Source of the DNA: Paracoccaceae bacterium
Lineage (GTDB): Bacteria > Pseudomonadota > Alphaproteobacteria > Rhodobacterales > Rhodobacteraceae
Length of the DNA stretch: 64,000 nt
Reading direction: 5' to 3'
Assembly: GCA_027013095.1 (NCBI GenBank)
Contig: JALUYI010000035.1
Span: 124,001-188,000, forward strand
Shown: piece after piece, positions 17,840 to 27,283 of the stretch
Layout of the letters: each line of letters begins with the position of its first letter
Position numbering within the stretch: the stretch's first letter is position 1
The notes under the pieces: generated by a model
The model's input: the letters and a program-made list of their open reading frames with translations, nothing else
What the model was told of the DNA's origin: nothing
Databases searched by the model: none
Position numbers and translations under genes: made by a program

Positions 17840-19021
17840 ATGAGCGAAAATTGGAAGCCGAGCACCAGACTGGTCCATGCCGGCACACGGCGCAGCCAGT
17901 ACAACGAAGTCAGCGAGGCAATCTTTTTGACTCAGGGCTTTGTTTATGCCCGCGCCGAAGACGCCGAGGCCCGATTCCAGCACCTTGGCGCGGATGAATA
18001 TATTTACGCCCGTTACGGCAATCCCACCGTGCGGATGTTCGAGGACCGCATCGCTGCCCTTGAAGGGGCCGAGGATGCCTTTGCCACGGCAAGCGGGATG
18101 GCAGCGGTCAATGGCGCGCTGTTTTCTGCGCTGAAGGCGGGGGATCATGTGGTGGCGGCGCGGGCTCTGTTCGGATCATGCCTTTATATTTGCGAGACCC
18201 TGCTGCGGCGGTTCGGGGTCGAGGTCACGTTTGTCGATGGCACGGATATTGCCGCCTGGCGCGCCGCGGTGCGACCGCAAACGCGGGTTTTCTTTCTCGA
18301 GGCGATCTCGAACCCGACGCTTGAGGTGATTGATATTGCTGCCGTCGCCCGGGTTGCCCATGAGGCCGGGGCGCTGTTGATGGTGGACAATGTTTTTGCC
18401 ACCCCGGTCTTTCAGCGCACGCTGACGCTGGGCGCGGATGTCGTGATCTATTCGGCCACCAAGCATATCGACGGACAGGGCCGCTGCCTTGGCGGCGTGG
18501 TTCTGGGGTCGCAGGCGTTCATTCGCAAGACGCTGGAACCCTATCTCAAACATACCGGCGGCGCCCTCAGCCCGTTCAACGCGTGGGTGCTGTTAAAGGG
18601 AATGGAGACGTTGGCGCTGCGCTGTAATGCCGAGGCTGCAACTGCGTTGGCGCTGGCGGAAACGTTGAACGGGCATCCCGCCCTTGCCCGTGTTCTCTAT
18701 CCGTTTTCGCCCACGCATCCGCAATACGCCCTTGCACAGCGGCAGATGAGCGCAGGCGGGACCGTTCTGTCGCTGGATTTGAAGGGCGGCAAGGCGGCGG
18801 CCTTTCGTTTTCTCAACGCCTTGAAGATTATCACGATTTCCAACAATCTCGGGGATACCAAATCGATCATCACCCATCCTGCGACCACCACCCATCAACG
18901 GCTAAGCCCTGAACAGCGTGGGGTTTTGGGGATCGGCGATGGCCTTGTGCGGCTCTCGGTCGGGCTGGAGGATCCGTCGGATCTGACCCGTGATATCACC
19001 GATGCGCTGGCCGTGGCATAA
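17840..19021 (+). CDS. metZ: O-succinylhomoserine sulfhydrylase
   Basis: A 393-residue PLP enzyme of the Cys/Met metabolism (gamma) family that makes homocysteine from O-succinylhomoserine and sulfide. The PLP lysine is Lys208 in Y-S-A-T-K-H-I-D-G; that context with G-Q-G-R-C-L-G-G-V is characteristic of MetZ rather than MetB or MetC. Y-A-R-Y-x-N-P-T at 57-63 and the A-S-G-M-A-A cofactor loop (84-89) are present. The ATG at 17840 follows GGAGA; a longer frame would start upstream of the riboswitch and is rejected. It sits alone behind its SAM-II leader, so SAM feedback on homocysteine synthesis is the likely control. Confidence 0.94.
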   Translation: MSENWKPSTRLVHAGTRRSQYNEVSEAIFLTQGFVYARAEDAEARFQHLGADEYIYARYGNPTVRMFEDRIAALEGAEDAFATASGMAAVNGALFSALKAGDHVVAARALFGSCLYICETLLRRFGVEVTFVDGTDIAAWRAAVRPQTRVFFLEAISNPTLEVIDIAAVARVAHEAGALLMVDNVFATPVFQRTLTLGADVVIYSATKHIDGQGRCLGGVVLGSQAFIRKTLEPYLKHTGGALSPFNAWVLLKGMETLALRCNAEAATALALAETLNGHPALARVLYPFSPTHPQYALAQRQMSAGGTVLSLDLKGGKAAAFRFLNALKIITISNNLGDTKSIITHPATTTHQRLSPEQRGVLGIGDGLVRLSVGLEDPSDLTRDITDALAVA

Positions 19022-19181
19022 CAACCAAAGGTAGAAATATATTGAATTTACCTGTTCATGCGGTAGGGTGCGAGTCGCTCTGTTTTTCAAACCACACCAA
19101 AGCGTGACGCAAAAAAGGCTGGATATAAAGGGGATATAACCGCATCTTTGCGCAAGAAACGGTGAAACCGAAGGGAAGACC

Positions 19182-19820
19182 ATGAATGTTCATGACCCGG
19201 CCATTGAAACCGAACGCGAGGACAAGCTCCCCGTCGTCCGTCCCAGCCGCGCCGAAGCCGAAGAGGCGGTGCGCACCCTGTTACGCTGGGCAGGGGATGA
19301 CCCGGATCGCGAGGGGCTGCTGGACACGCCCGCGCGGGTAACGCGAGCCTATGGCGACTGGTTTCGAGGCTATGACGAAGACCCCGCGGCGATGTTGCAG
19401 CGCACCTTTGAAGAGGTCGAGGGCTATGACGAAATGGTCATCCTCAGGGACATTCGCTATGAAAGCTATTGCGAGCACCACATGGCCCCGATCATTGGCA
19501 AGGCCCATGTCGGCTATCTGCCAACGGACCGGGTGGTGGGGATTTCTAAACTGGCCCGGGTGGTGGATGCGTTCTCGAAACGTCTGCAGGTGCAGGAAAA
19601 GTTGAACGCACAGATCGCCAATACCCTGTTTGAGGTACTGCAGCCCCGCGGCGTTGCCGTGGTTCTGGAGGGCGAGCATCACTGCATGTCCACAAGGGGC
19701 GTTCACAAGCCGGGGGTCTCGATGGTGACCAGCACCATGCTGGGCGAGTTGCGAACAGACCGGGACCTCAGACGCGAGTTTCTGGACGTTATCGGCAATC
19801 CCACCAACCGCGCCGGCTGA
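19182..19820 (+). CDS. folE: GTP cyclohydrolase I
   Basis: A 212-residue enzyme that opens GTP to 7,8-dihydroneopterin triphosphate, the first step of folate (and queuosine) synthesis. Zinc ligands are Cys97 and His100 in Y-C-E-H-H and Cys168 in [24 protein letters not shown] spans the active site, and the C-terminal region has R-G-V[10 protein letters not shown]. The 160-bp upstream region is AT-rich and contains two GGATATAA copies (about 19122-19139), the first a possible -10 region. folB and folP lie 11 kb away. Confidence 0.95.
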   Translation: MNVHDPAIETEREDKLPVVRPSRAEAEEAVRTLLRWAGDDPDREGLLDTPARVTRAYGDWFRGYDEDPAAMLQRTFEEVEGYDEMVILRDIRYESYCEHHMAPIIGKAHVGYLPTDRVVGISKLARVVDAFSKRLQVQEKLNAQIANTLFEVLQPRGVAVVLEGEHHCMSTRGVHKPGVSMVTSTMLGELRTDRDLRREFLDVIGNPTNRAG

Positions 19821-19928
19821 GGTTCCTGCACGCTTGCAGGTGGCGCTTGACAGTGCTTGGCAATCCTCGCAATCCTTCTACTCAGCGCGTTGACATGCGG
19901 TTGACAGCAATGGCCCTGCGGAGGTGAG

Positions 19929-21539
19929 ATGCCCCGGATTGAACAGCCCATCCAGCGTCCTCTCGGGGTGCAGATCTCGCGAGCTCTCAGCGCCCGCGGG
20001 GTGAGAACGGTTTTCGGAATTCCCGGCGTTCACAATATCGAGCTTTACCGCGGCATGGCCGAGGCCGGATTGACCCATGTTCTTGTCCGCCACGAGCAGG
20101 GCGCGGGGTTCATGGCCGACGGCTATGCCCGGGCGACCGGCAGGCCGGGGGTTGCCCATGTCATCACCGGACCCGGGGTGTGCAATGTCATGACGGCGAT
20201 GGGGCAGGCCTATTCCGACAGCGTGCCGATGCTGGTGCTGTCGTCCTGCCTACCGCGCGCCGACCGGCATATGGGGCGCGGGCGGCTGCATGAAATGCGC
20301 GATCAGGAAACCGCCGCCGCTTGCGTTTGCGACTGGAGCGTGACGGCCCCGGATGCGGCCGGAACATTTGATTTGATCGACCGGGCCTTTGATGAATTTG
20401 CCTGCCGCCGGGCGCGACCCAAACATATCCAGATCCCGCTCGATCTGCTGGCCGCCCCGGCCGGAGCGCCGCCTGTTGTCCGTCCCGCCCCGGCCTTGCC
20501 AATTGCCTCGGCGCCGGATCTGGATGAGATTGCCGCGCGTTTGAAAGAGGCCACGCGTCCGCTGTTTATTTTCGGCGGCGGCGCGGTCCGGGGATTTCAG
20601 GCCGCGCGGGCGTTGTTGGCGGCCACGGGTGGGGCCTGCTTTGTGACGACAGCCGGGCGCGGGGTGATTGCGGCTAATGATTCGCACAACTTTGGCCCGA
20701 CCTTGCCGCGTGGTGACAGTGCCGCCGTTATCGCCTCGGCCGATCTTGTGCTGGCGATTGGCACGGCGCTGTCCGAAGTGGACCTCTGGCGGGACCGTCT
20801 TGGGCGGAGCGCACCCCTTGTGCGTATCGATATCGACCCCGATATGCTGACCGATGCGCACCGGGCCGAGCTGCGAGTTTTGGGCGACGCCGGCCCGGTG
20901 ATGGAGGCTTTGTTGGCGCGGCTTCAGGGCCAGCCCCCGGCCAGCGGTTGGGATGCGGCCGAGATCGCCCGGTTGCGCCGCAGCTTTCGCGCCAGCACGG
21001 ATGCCGAGCGCCCCGGCCTTGTCCCGGTCATCGATGCTGTTACGACGGCGCTGCCGCCCGAGACCATGGTCTACACGGACATGACCCAGTTTGCCTATGT
21101 CGCCAACGAGATTGTCCAGCCCGCGCGCCCCGGCCTCTGGCATCATCCGTCGGGGTTTGGCACCCTTGGCTATGCGCTGCCGGCGGCGATCGGGGGTAAG
21201 ATCGGGCTGGGTCGCGCCGCGCCAGTGGTTGCGATTGCCGGCGATTACGGGTTTCATACCACCATGCAAGAGCTTGGGGTTGCCGTCGAACACCGCCTCA
21301 ACCTGCCGGTTCTGCTGTGGGACAATGGTCGGCTTGGCGAGATCGAGGACTGCATGACCAACGCGCAAATTACCCCGATCGCGGTTGCCGCGCAAAACCC
21401 CGATTTCTGTGCGCTGGCAAGGGCGTTCGGGGCCAAGGCGGTGCGTCCCAACTCGCTTGGCGGCCTGCAGGATGCCCTGACGCGGGCCTTGCACGAGGAC
21501 GGCCCGACCCTTGTTCACATGACACCGGCCATGCTGTAG
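19929..21539 (+). CDS. Thiamine-diphosphate enzyme, acetolactate synthase-like (possible 5-guanidino-2-oxopentanoate decarboxylase)
   Basis: A 536-residue ThDP-dependent decarboxylase/synthase with the usual three domains. The catalytic glutamate is Glu56 in R-H-E-Q-G-A-G-F-M-A-D-G-Y-A. The ThDP/Mg motif starts G-D-Y-G-F near residue 438 and ends W-D-N-G-R-L-G-E. These variants of GDG...NN resemble AruI, the 5-guanidino-2-oxopentanoate decarboxylase of the arginine transaminase pathway, but I cannot exclude another 2-oxo acid substrate. There is no regulatory subunit gene, so a true IlvB is unlikely. No arginine transaminase or other pathway gene is adjacent. Three TTGACA-like hexamers lie in the 108-bp leader. 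Confidence 0.75.
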   Translation: MPRIEQPIQRPLGVQISRALSARGVRTVFGIPGVHNIELYRGMAEAGLTHVLVRHEQGAGFMADGYARATGRPGVAHVITGPGVCNVMTAMGQAYSDSVPMLVLSSCLPRADRHMGRGRLHEMRDQETAAACVCDWSVTAPDAAGTFDLIDRAFDEFACRRARPKHIQIPLDLLAAPAGAPPVVRPAPALPIASAPDLDEIAARLKEATRPLFIFGGGAVRGFQAARALLAATGGACFVTTAGRGVIAANDSHNFGPTLPRGDSAAVIASADLVLAIGTALSEVDLWRDRLGRSAPLVRIDIDPDMLTDAHRAELRVLGDAGPVMEALLARLQGQPPASGWDAAEIARLRRSFRASTDAERPGLVPVIDAVTTALPPETMVYTDMTQFAYVANEIVQPARPGLWHHPSGFGTLGYALPAAIGGKIGLGRAAPVVAIAGDYGFHTTMQELGVAVEHRLNLPVLLWDNGRLGEIEDCMTNAQITPIAVAAQNPDFCALARAFGAKAVRPNSLGGLQDALTRALHEDGPTLVHMTPAML

Positions 21540-21582
21540 CGTCAGATCACGCGGTGCCGGGGTTGCTGCCCCCGATGCTCCC

Positions 21583-23565
21583 TTATCGCCAGCAGGAAAC
21601 CTTGGCGGTAAAATCGCCGGCCATCGCCGCCAGATCCACCGGGGCAACCGGATCAATCGCCCGCGAGGTGCCATAGACCAGATTCTCGCGCTCCAGAAGC
21701 GGCGTGATCTCGGCAGATTTCAGCGCGAAATTCACATATTCGGGCAGGCCTGAATCCGGCGTGGGCTTGATCAGGTTCATGCCGACGACAGCGCCGCGGT
21801 CATCCAGCACCGGGCCGCCGACGTCGCCCTTTTCCAGAAATGCCGAGACCCTTATGTCCCGCGCATCGCCCGCCGGTCCCTTGGTGTCGGTGACCGTGCC
21901 ATAATTCAGCGTGGCGCTGTCCATGACGTCGGGGAACGAAAACCCGGCCACCGAAACCTCGGTCCCGAGGGCGGGGGCCTCACCGGAGAACAGGGCAAAG
22001 GATTTCGGGCTGAACGGGGCCTTGGGCACCAACAGCGCCAGCCCCAGATTTGCGTCGCTGGCCTTGACGACCATCTCGGTTGCGTCCCCTACGGTGATGC
22101 GTCCGCAGCCTTGAACATTGGCCTTGCTGGTCAACAACGCGCCGTCGGCGTTGATGAAAAATCCGGTGGCCGCACGGATTGGGGTTTTGATCTCCAGCCC
22201 TTTGCTGAGGTCAACAGGCTGTTTACCCGACTGGCCATACCCCAGCTTTTCGTCCAGCACGTAATTGTCCAGGGGCGTAAAGCTGTCATACATCGCCGTC
22301 ACCAGAGGCTGCATTTCATTGTCGCGCGCCGGCGGCCAGATCAGCGAGAACCCCTTGATCGTGCCATTTGTCACCCGCGCGTAGGTGTATGAGACAACCT
22401 TGTCGTTGCGCCCGGACAGAACGAACCAGTCGCGCCTCTTTTTGCGATAGCCATCGGGGGGAACGTCGTCAAAGGTTGACATGATGTCATAAAGGCCGGT
22501 CAGCATGTCGCGCCCGCCCTTTTGGCTGATCAGCATCATCCGCACACCGCTGCCGTCGGCCGATTTATAGCGCACGAAGGGCGGCTCGAAACGATCAAAG
22601 GTCACCAGTTTCGAGGGGTAAAGGATTTCCACCCCGGCGTCGAGATTGCTGAGTTTTTGCACCCCCAGACGCTGTTGTATTGCCTCAAAGCGGCTTTGCA
22701 GCAGGGCAATCTGGGTTTCGGTCAAGAATCCGGTGGGCTGAAAGCCCTCGCGCTGTTGAAACTGCCTGATCGCCTTGCGGGTGCCGGGCCCGTAAGAGCC
22801 GTCAATGGCGCTTTCGTAATCGCCGGTCCAGGTCAGGTAGGTCTGGTATTGCTTTTTCTGTTCGCGGCTCCAGCCCAGTTCAAGCAGGCGGGTGGCGCGC
22901 AGGTCCGGGTCCGGAATGGGCTGGGCAGGCTCTGCCGCGGGGGGGGATGCCTCGGTGTCGAGTGCTGTCGTTTGTTCTGCCGGTGCGGGTTTGGTCGCGG
23001 GCTTTTCCGTTGGGGGCGCGGTCGGTGCTGCGGGCACTGTTGTCGGCGGCGGCGGCGTGATTGCCGTTGTGGTCGCGGTCGTGGTTGCCGGGGCGGTTGT
23101 CGATGGGGCCACCGCGGGGGTTGCGGGCGCGTCCTCGATCAGTAAGGTGCCGTTGGCGGGTTGATTTTCAACAGTGACCTGCGGGGTCGTTTGGGTGTTG
23201 GCCTTCAATGGCCATAGCTGGGTGCGAAAGGACTTGCCGTCCGAAATGAAACTGTCGGGCGGAATCATCCCTGCCTGTTTCAGGCGCTGGAGGCGCAAGC
23301 GTGCCTCGGCGGCAGTCATCGGCCCCAGCGCAATGGCGTTCCACGCCGAGGTGGTCTGAAAGGCATGCGTGTCGGGAAACTCTTCGGCAAAAAACTGCGC
23401 CCGATTGCGGGTGTCCAACAGGGTATTTTGGGATTCCACCTGTATCCATGACGTCGCCTGTGCCAGAGCTGCCGATACCGGCAGGGTCAGAATGAGGACA
23501 ACAGCCGCCAGTCCCCAGACTGAGCTGAGGGATGAAAAAAGAAGCATTGGTGATGATTTACGCAC
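21583..23565 (-). CDS. Secreted peptidoglycan-binding protein with trypsin-like domain lacking the catalytic triad
   Basis: A 660-residue exported protein. A signal peptide (about 1-36) is followed by a region of unknown fold, a Thr/Pro/Ala-rich linker (about 145-215), a peptidoglycan-binding-1-type domain (about 240-292, with I-D-G-S-Y-G-P-G-T-R-K-A-I-R-Q-F-Q), a middle region, and a trypsin-like fold (about 465-625). In the last, the usual triad positions are Asn483 (in K-A-N-V-Q), Gly508 (in N-L-G-L-A-L-L) and Val582 (in G-D-V-G-G-P-V), so His, Asp and Ser all appear replaced. It should therefore be a non-proteolytic binding protein. The GTG at 23565 has AAGGG upstream; the ATG at 23547 is an alternative. 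Confidence 0.8.
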   Translation of the reverse strand: MRKSSPMLLFSSLSSVWGLAAVVLILTLPVSAALAQATSWIQVESQNTLLDTRNRAQFFAEEFPDTHAFQTTSAWNAIALGPMTAAEARLRLQRLKQAGMIPPDSFISDGKSFRTQLWPLKANTQTTPQVTVENQPANGTLLIEDAPATPAVAPSTTAPATTTATTTAITPPPPTTVPAAPTAPPTEKPATKPAPAEQTTALDTEASPPAAEPAQPIPDPDLRATRLLELGWSREQKKQYQTYLTWTGDYESAIDGSYGPGTRKAIRQFQQREGFQPTGFLTETQIALLQSRFEAIQQRLGVQKLSNLDAGVEILYPSKLVTFDRFEPPFVRYKSADGSGVRMMLISQKGGRDMLTGLYDIMSTFDDVPPDGYRKKRRDWFVLSGRNDKVVSYTYARVTNGTIKGFSLIWPPARDNEMQPLVTAMYDSFTPLDNYVLDEKLGYGQSGKQPVDLSKGLEIKTPIRAATGFFINADGALLTSKANVQGCGRITVGDATEMVVKASDANLGLALLVPKAPFSPKSFALFSGEAPALGTEVSVAGFSFPDVMDSATLNYGTVTDTKGPAGDARDIRVSAFLEKGDVGGPVLDDRGAVVGMNLIKPTPDSGLPEYVNFALKSAEITPLLERENLVYGTSRAIDPVAPVDLAAMAGDFTAKVSCWR

Positions 23566-23742
23566 GCCGGAACCCTTGTAGACCTGATTGATTTCGTATC
23601 AGCCCGGACAGTATCAAATCCTGCGCCGAATGCACCCCGCAATTTTGGTTCTTTCAATTGACCCCTGCGGCCCTGTTGCCTATTGAGAACGCGCGCCCGC
23701 GGGCTGAGAACGGGCGCAGACCGGCTGAAGAGGTGCGCCAGC

Positions 23743-24672
23743 ATGGCAAAAGGCAACAAACCGCGGTGTTTTCAGGATGTCATCCTGAGATTGCAGTCCT
23801 ATTGGGCCGGCAAGGGCTGCGCCATTCTGCAACCCTATGACATGGAGGTCGGCGCCGGCACGTTCCACCCCGCGACCACCCTGCGCAGTCTTGGCAGCCG
23901 GGACTGGGCGGCGGCCTATGTGCAGCCCTCGCGGCGTCCGACCGACGGGCGTTATGGCGAGAACCCCAACCGGATGCAGCACTATTACCAGTATCAGGTG
24001 CTGATCAAACCCAGCCCGCCGGACCTGCAGGCCTTGTATCTGGGCAGTCTGCAGGCCATCGGCATCGACATGGATTTGCACGACATCCGCTTTGTCGAGG
24101 ATGACTGGGAAAGTCCGACACTGGGCGCCTGGGGCTTGGGCTGGGAAGTCTGGTGCGACGGGATGGAGGTCAGCCAGTTCACCTATTTCCAGCAGGTCGG
24201 CGGGCATGACTGCACCCCCGTTTCGGGCGAGTTGACCTATGGGCTGGAGCGTCTGGCGATGTATGTTCTGGGTGTCGATCACGTGATGGAGATGCCCTAT
24301 AATGATCCCGACGCGGCCATCGCACTGTCTTATGGTGATGTGTTTCTGCAGGCCGAGCAGGAATATTCGCGCTATAATTTCGACATTGCCAACACCGATG
24401 CGCTGCTGAAACATTTCGAGGACGCCGAGGCTGAATGTCGGGCGATCCTGTCAAACCCGGTGCAGGACCCCAAGACCGGTAAGCATATCGTCATGGCCCA
24501 GCCGGCCTATGACCAGTGCATTAAGGCCAGCCACCTGTTCAACCTGCTGGACGCGCGCGGCGTGATTTCGGTGACCGAACGTCAGGCCTATATCGGGCGC
24601 GTGCGGGCGCTGGCCAAGTCCTGCGCGGATGCGTTCATACAGACCGCTGCAGCCGGGGCGGACGCGGCATGA
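23743..24672 (+). CDS. glyQ: Glycine--tRNA ligase alpha subunit
   Basis: A 309-residue class II aminoacyl-tRNA synthetase subunit of the bacterial alpha2-beta2 GlyRS. The N-terminal F-Q-D-V-I-L-R-L-Q-x-Y-W and [16 protein letters not shown] (motif 1 area, about 30-45) are invariant family features. Later E-N-P-N-R and the W-E-V-W-x-D-G-M-E-V motif are present. The frame is open 20 codons upstream, but the ATG at 23743 matches the family start. Its TGA overlaps the ATG of the small membrane protein gene (ATGA), and glyS follows, so all three are coupled. It is divergent from the protease-like gene. Confidence 0.97.
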   Translation: MAKGNKPRCFQDVILRLQSYWAGKGCAILQPYDMEVGAGTFHPATTLRSLGSRDWAAAYVQPSRRPTDGRYGENPNRMQHYYQYQVLIKPSPPDLQALYLGSLQAIGIDMDLHDIRFVEDDWESPTLGAWGLGWEVWCDGMEVSQFTYFQQVGGHDCTPVSGELTYGLERLAMYVLGVDHVMEMPYNDPDAAIALSYGDVFLQAEQEYSRYNFDIANTDALLKHFEDAEAECRAILSNPVQDPKTGKHIVMAQPAYDQCIKASHLFNLLDARGVISVTERQAYIGRVRALAKSCADAFIQTAAAGADAA

Positions 24673-25139
24673 AAGGCAGTCATCTGATGGGTGGAATGCT
24701 GGTTTTTGCCGCCATGTTTGGCGCGGCCCTCTGGTATTTTCAGAACTACGCGTATTACACGATTACAACGCCAAAGGATTTTCCCATCCCGATGACCCTT
24801 GTGCGTGGCGGCACGCAACCGATCCTTGGTCACGGCTACAGGATACTGGATGCCCAGACCAGCCCGCTGAAATTCCGCGCCTGTTTCACGGCGGACAACT
24901 CGATCCCGATGATGACCGAGACCTACAAGGTTTATGAAAAGCCGACCCCGCTGGAACCGCCGTCATGGTTCACATGTTTTGACGTCAAGAAGTTGAGCGA
25001 CGATCTGGCCAGTGGCAAGGCGGTTGCTTTTCTCAGCAAACGCAATATTGCCGACGGGGTTGATCAGGTCGTGGCGGTTTATGATGACGGACGGGCTTAT
25101 GCCTGGCGTCAGCTCAACAAGAAATTTGCGGATAAATAG
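24669..25139 (+). CDS. Small membrane-anchored hypothetical protein between glyQ and glyS
   Basis: A 156-residue protein with one N-terminal transmembrane segment (about 7-27, [18 protein letters not shown]) and a periplasmic remainder of about 125 residues carrying two cysteines (about 77 and 107) that could form a disulfide. I believe relatives in this order hold a similar gene at this spot, but I do not know its function. It overlaps glyQ by 4 bp and ends 2 bp before glyS, so it is translated as part of the synthetase operon. Nothing in it resembles an RNA-binding domain. Confidence 0.75.
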   Translation: MKGSHLMGGMLVFAAMFGAALWYFQNYAYYTITTPKDFPIPMTLVRGGTQPILGHGYRILDAQTSPLKFRACFTADNSIPMMTETYKVYEKPTPLEPPSWFTCFDVKKLSDDLASGKAVAFLSKRNIADGVDQVVAVYDDGRAYAWRQLNKKFADK

Positions 25140-25141
25140 AC

Positions 25142-27190
25142 ATGCCCGACCTGCTGTTTGAACTTTTTTCCGAGGAGATTCCAGCGCGCATGCAAGAGCG
25201 CGCAGCGGATGATCTGAAACGTCTGGTGACCCAGAAGCTTGTGGATGCGGGGCTTGACTATCAGGCTGCCGCTGCTTTTGCGACGCCCCGGCGCCTGTGT
25301 CTCAGCGTGGTCGGTCTGCCGGCGCGCTCACCTGCGTCCCGAAGCGAGCGGCGCGGCCCGCGGGCCGATGCGCCCGAGAAGGCCATCGAGGGGTTTTTAC
25401 GCGCGGTCGGCCTGAGACGCGACCAGTTGGAAACGCGCGAGACGAAAAAGGGTGCGGTCCTGTTTGCGATTCAGGAGCAGCCGGGGCGTGACGTTGCCGA
25501 TATTCTTGCCGAGGTTTTGCCGGATGTGATCCGCAATTTTCCTTGGCCGAAATCCATGCGCTGGGGCCGCGGAACCCTGCGCTGGGTGCGGCCGTTGCAT
25601 TCGATTCTGAGTATTTTGAGCAAAGAAGATGGGGCCCAACCAGTCGTCTTTGACATCGACGGGCTCCGCTCGGGAGCAACGACTGAGGGGCACCGCTTTA
25701 TGGACCCCAAGACCTTTGCCGTGCATTCGTTCGAGGATTACGAAAGCCGCCTGCGCGCCCATCATGTCATCCTGGATACCCATGAGCGCGCTGGCCGAAT
25801 CTGGCAGGACGCCGGCACCGCGGCCTTTGCGCAGGGGCTGGAGCTGGTCGAGGACAAGGCGCTGTTGGCCGAGGTCGCCGGGCTGGTGGAATGGCCGGTG
25901 GTCCTGATGGGCGATATTGCAACGGATTTTCTGGATTTGCCCGGCGAGGTTTTGCAGACCTCGATGCGCGAGCACCAGAAATTCTTTAGCGTTCGCAACC
26001 CGAAAACCGGCCGGATCGAGAAATTCGTGACCGTCGCCAACCGCGAGACCGCGGATCAGGGCGCGACCATTCTGGCGGGCAACCAGAAGGTGCTGTTTGC
26101 GCGACTGTCGGACGCCAAGTTTTTTTGGGAAAACGACCTGCGGGTGCCGCTTGCGGAGATGGCGGCAAAGCTGGCCCATGTGACCTTTCACAACAAGCTG
26201 GGCAGTCAGGCAGACCGGATCACACGTATCGCGGCACTGGCGCGCGAGATTGCGCCGCGCGTCGGGGCAGACGCGGATATGGCCGAACAGGCGGCGCGCA
26301 TTGCCAAGGCCGATCTGGCCAGCGAGATGGTTTACGAATTCCCCGAGCTTCAGGGCGTGATGGGCAAATATTACGCCAAAAAGGCCGGCCTGCCCGACGA
26401 GGTGGCGGCGGCTTGCGAGGAGCATTACCGCCCCCTCGGCCCTGGCGATCAGGTGCCGAGCGCGCCGGTTTCCGTGGCCGTGGCGCTGGCGGACAAGATT
26501 GACACGCTGACGGGGTTCTGGGCGATTGACGAAAAACCGACCGGCAGCAAGGACCCGTTTGCGCTGCGCCGCGCCGCACTGGGGGTGATAAGGCTGGTGT
26601 TGGAGAATGGGGTTCGGATCGGGTTGAAGGATGCGTTTTCGCTTGGCCATGCGGAGGCGGATCGGGTCAATCTGCTGACCTTTTTTCACGACCGCCTCAA
26701 GGTCTATCTGCGCGAACAGGACATCCGCCATGACGTGATTGATGCCTGCCTTGCGCTGCCGTCCAACGACGATCTGGTGCTGCTGGTCAAGCGCGTCCGG
26801 GCGCTGGGCGATTTTCTGGCCAGTGATGACGGCGAGAACCTGTTGCAGGGGTTCAAGCGGGCCAACAATATTCTGCGGGCCGAAGAAAAGAAGGACGGGG
26901 TCTTTTACGAAGGCGCGCCCGAGGTCAGGTTTGCCGAGGACGAGGCCGAGCGGGCCCTGTTTGCGGCGCTCGATCAGGCCGAAGCATCCCTCGGACCAGC
27001 CTTGGAGGCCGAGGATTTCGCCGCAGCAATGCGGGCTCTGGCGGCGCTGCGGGCGCCGATTGATGCGTTTTTTACGGCCGTTCAGGTCAATGCGGACAGC
27101 CAGATCGTGCGGCGCAACCGCCTGTGTCTGTTGAACCGTATCCGCGATGTCATGGGCCGGGTTGCACGGTTTGAGAAACTCGAGGGCTGA
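25142..27190 (+). CDS. glyS: Glycine--tRNA ligase beta subunit
   Basis: A 682-residue beta subunit of bacterial GlyRS, which carries the tRNA-binding parts. The N-terminus P-D-L-L-F-E-L-F-S-E-E-I-P-A is the family signature. M-R-W-G (about 139-142) and R-W-V-R-P-L-H-S-I, then L-Q-T-S-M-R-E-H-Q-K-F-F-S-V are conserved. An HD-type region around residues 390-440 includes Y-Y-A-K-K-A-G-L and the C-terminal anticodon-binding domain ends in R-N-R-L-C-L-L. Length is normal. It starts 2 bp after the small membrane protein gene. Confidence 0.96.
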   Translation: MPDLLFELFSEEIPARMQERAADDLKRLVTQKLVDAGLDYQAAAAFATPRRLCLSVVGLPARSPASRSERRGPRADAPEKAIEGFLRAVGLRRDQLETRETKKGAVLFAIQEQPGRDVADILAEVLPDVIRNFPWPKSMRWGRGTLRWVRPLHSILSILSKEDGAQPVVFDIDGLRSGATTEGHRFMDPKTFAVHSFEDYESRLRAHHVILDTHERAGRIWQDAGTAAFAQGLELVEDKALLAEVAGLVEWPVVLMGDIATDFLDLPGEVLQTSMREHQKFFSVRNPKTGRIEKFVTVANRETADQGATILAGNQKVLFARLSDAKFFWENDLRVPLAEMAAKLAHVTFHNKLGSQADRITRIAALAREIAPRVGADADMAEQAARIAKADLASEMVYEFPELQGVMGKYYAKKAGLPDEVAAACEEHYRPLGPGDQVPSAPVSVAVALADKIDTLTGFWAIDEKPTGSKDPFALRRAALGVIRLVLENGVRIGLKDAFSLGHAEADRVNLLTFFHDRLKVYLREQDIRHDVIDACLALPSNDDLVLLVKRVRALGDFLASDDGENLLQGFKRANNILRAEEKKDGVFYEGAPEVRFAEDEAERALFAALDQAEASLGPALEAEDFAAAMRALAALRAPIDAFFTAVQVNADSQIVRRNRLCLLNRIRDVMGRVARFEKLEG

Positions 27191-27230
27191 CCTCTCAGGC
27201 CTTTATCATGCCGCAGTGCAGCAAAATGAC

Positions 27231-27258
27231 TTGCCTCCTGCAAAGTTCGCTCTATTCT
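27231..27258 (+). promoter_or_regulatory. Candidate promoter of the PPDK-like gene with upstream TGC-rich motif
   Basis: TTGCCT (27231-27236) and TATTCT (27253-27258) are 16 bp apart, giving a start near 27265 and a leader of about 19 bases. Immediately upstream, 27213-27226 reads GCAGTGCAGCAAAA, which matches 13 of 14 bases of a motif in the DUF1127 leader at 34293-34306. Confidence 0.4.
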
Positions 27259-27283
27259 GGTGTGGACTGAACAGGTGTGTGTT

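Noticed and set aside
20250-21674. Long minus-strand open frame (474 codons) antisense to the ThDP enzyme
   Set aside because: It is low-complexity, Arg/Gly/Gln-rich, lacks motifs, and mirrors a well-supported gene; high GC content produces such frames.
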